Below, piece after piece: positions 6,160 through 6,254 of a stretch of DNA of 6,254 nt. This stretch comes from Flavobacteriales bacterium UBA1694. GTDB lineage: Bacteria; Bacteroidota; Bacteroidia; Flavobacteriales; Weeksellaceae. Position 1 is the first letter of the stretch. The number at the start of each line of letters is the position of its first letter. The stretch is taken from positions 9,606-15,859 of the forward strand of contig DCJS01000025.1 of assembly GCA_002319955.1 (NCBI GenBank), given 5' to 3'. Under the pieces are notes generated by a model that was not told the origin of the DNA, ran no database searches, and saw only the letters and a list, made by a program, of their open reading frames with translations. Made by a program: the position numbers and the translations under genes.

Positions 6160-6188
6160 AGCCACTGGAGAAATCTGGTGGCTTTTTT
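6160..6188 (+). terminator. Intrinsic terminator of the receptor-lipoprotein operon
   Basis: AGCCACTGG (6160-6168) pairs with CTGGTGGCT (6175-6183) across a 6-nt loop: nine pairs, two of them G-U. A run of six T (6183-6188) follows at once. It stands 26 nt after the lipoprotein stop and closes the operon at two genes. The remaining bases to 6254 show only a small GGAAA/TTTCC inverted repeat (6203-6217) and no gene. Confidence 0.88.
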
Positions 6189-6254
6189 GTGTTTAAACTT
6201 TAGGAAACAACCTTTCCCAAGTCGTTTTATTAGTCATACTTAACGAAACAACAA

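Noticed and set aside
6189..6254. A promoter for a following gene at the right edge
   Set aside because: No TAnnTTTG match is present. Only a PmeI-type palindrome (GTTTAAAC, 6191-6198) and a 5-bp GGAAA/TTTCC pair are seen, too weak to call.

Overview
This window most resembles a member of the Bacteroidota, probably class Flavobacteriia. The evidence is A-rich leaders instead of Shine-Dalgarno sites, TAnnTTTG-type -7 promoter elements, a TonB-dependent receptor ending in Phe, a lipoprotein whose cysteine is followed by acidic residues (as in surface-exported Bacteroidota lipoproteins), and a small pRiA4b ORF-3-like protein of a type common in flavobacteria. The genus cannot be read from the sequence.

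Layout. Bases 1-338 (minus) hold a pRiA4b ORF-3-like gene that runs off the left edge. Bases 339-468 are intergenic and carry a perfect -7 element, a 9-bp inverted repeat and two A/T runs. Bases 469-2174 (minus) hold a two-component pair: a PhoB/OmpR-class response regulator (1497-2174) followed after 17 nt by a membrane histidine kinase (469-1479). Bases 2175-2371 are a divergent control region with a ladder of TTAAA-type direct repeats spaced about 11 bp. Bases 2372-4924 (plus) encode a TonB-dependent outer-membrane receptor. After 45 nt comes a beta-helix-like lipoprotein (4970-6133), and a strong intrinsic terminator (6160-6188) closes the unit. The last ~65 bases show no gene.

How the parts fit. 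The regulator has a PhoB-like recognition helix, the kinase is of the PhoR class, and the repeat spacing upstream of the receptor is that expected for tandem binding by a PhoB/PhoP-type regulator. The simplest reading is a self-contained outer-membrane acquisition module: the kinase and regulator sense a nutrient limitation, possibly phosphate, and switch on a receptor plus a surface lipoprotein partner. The protein families and DNA pattern are visible in the sequence. The phosphate link and the receptor-lipoprotein partnership are inferences.
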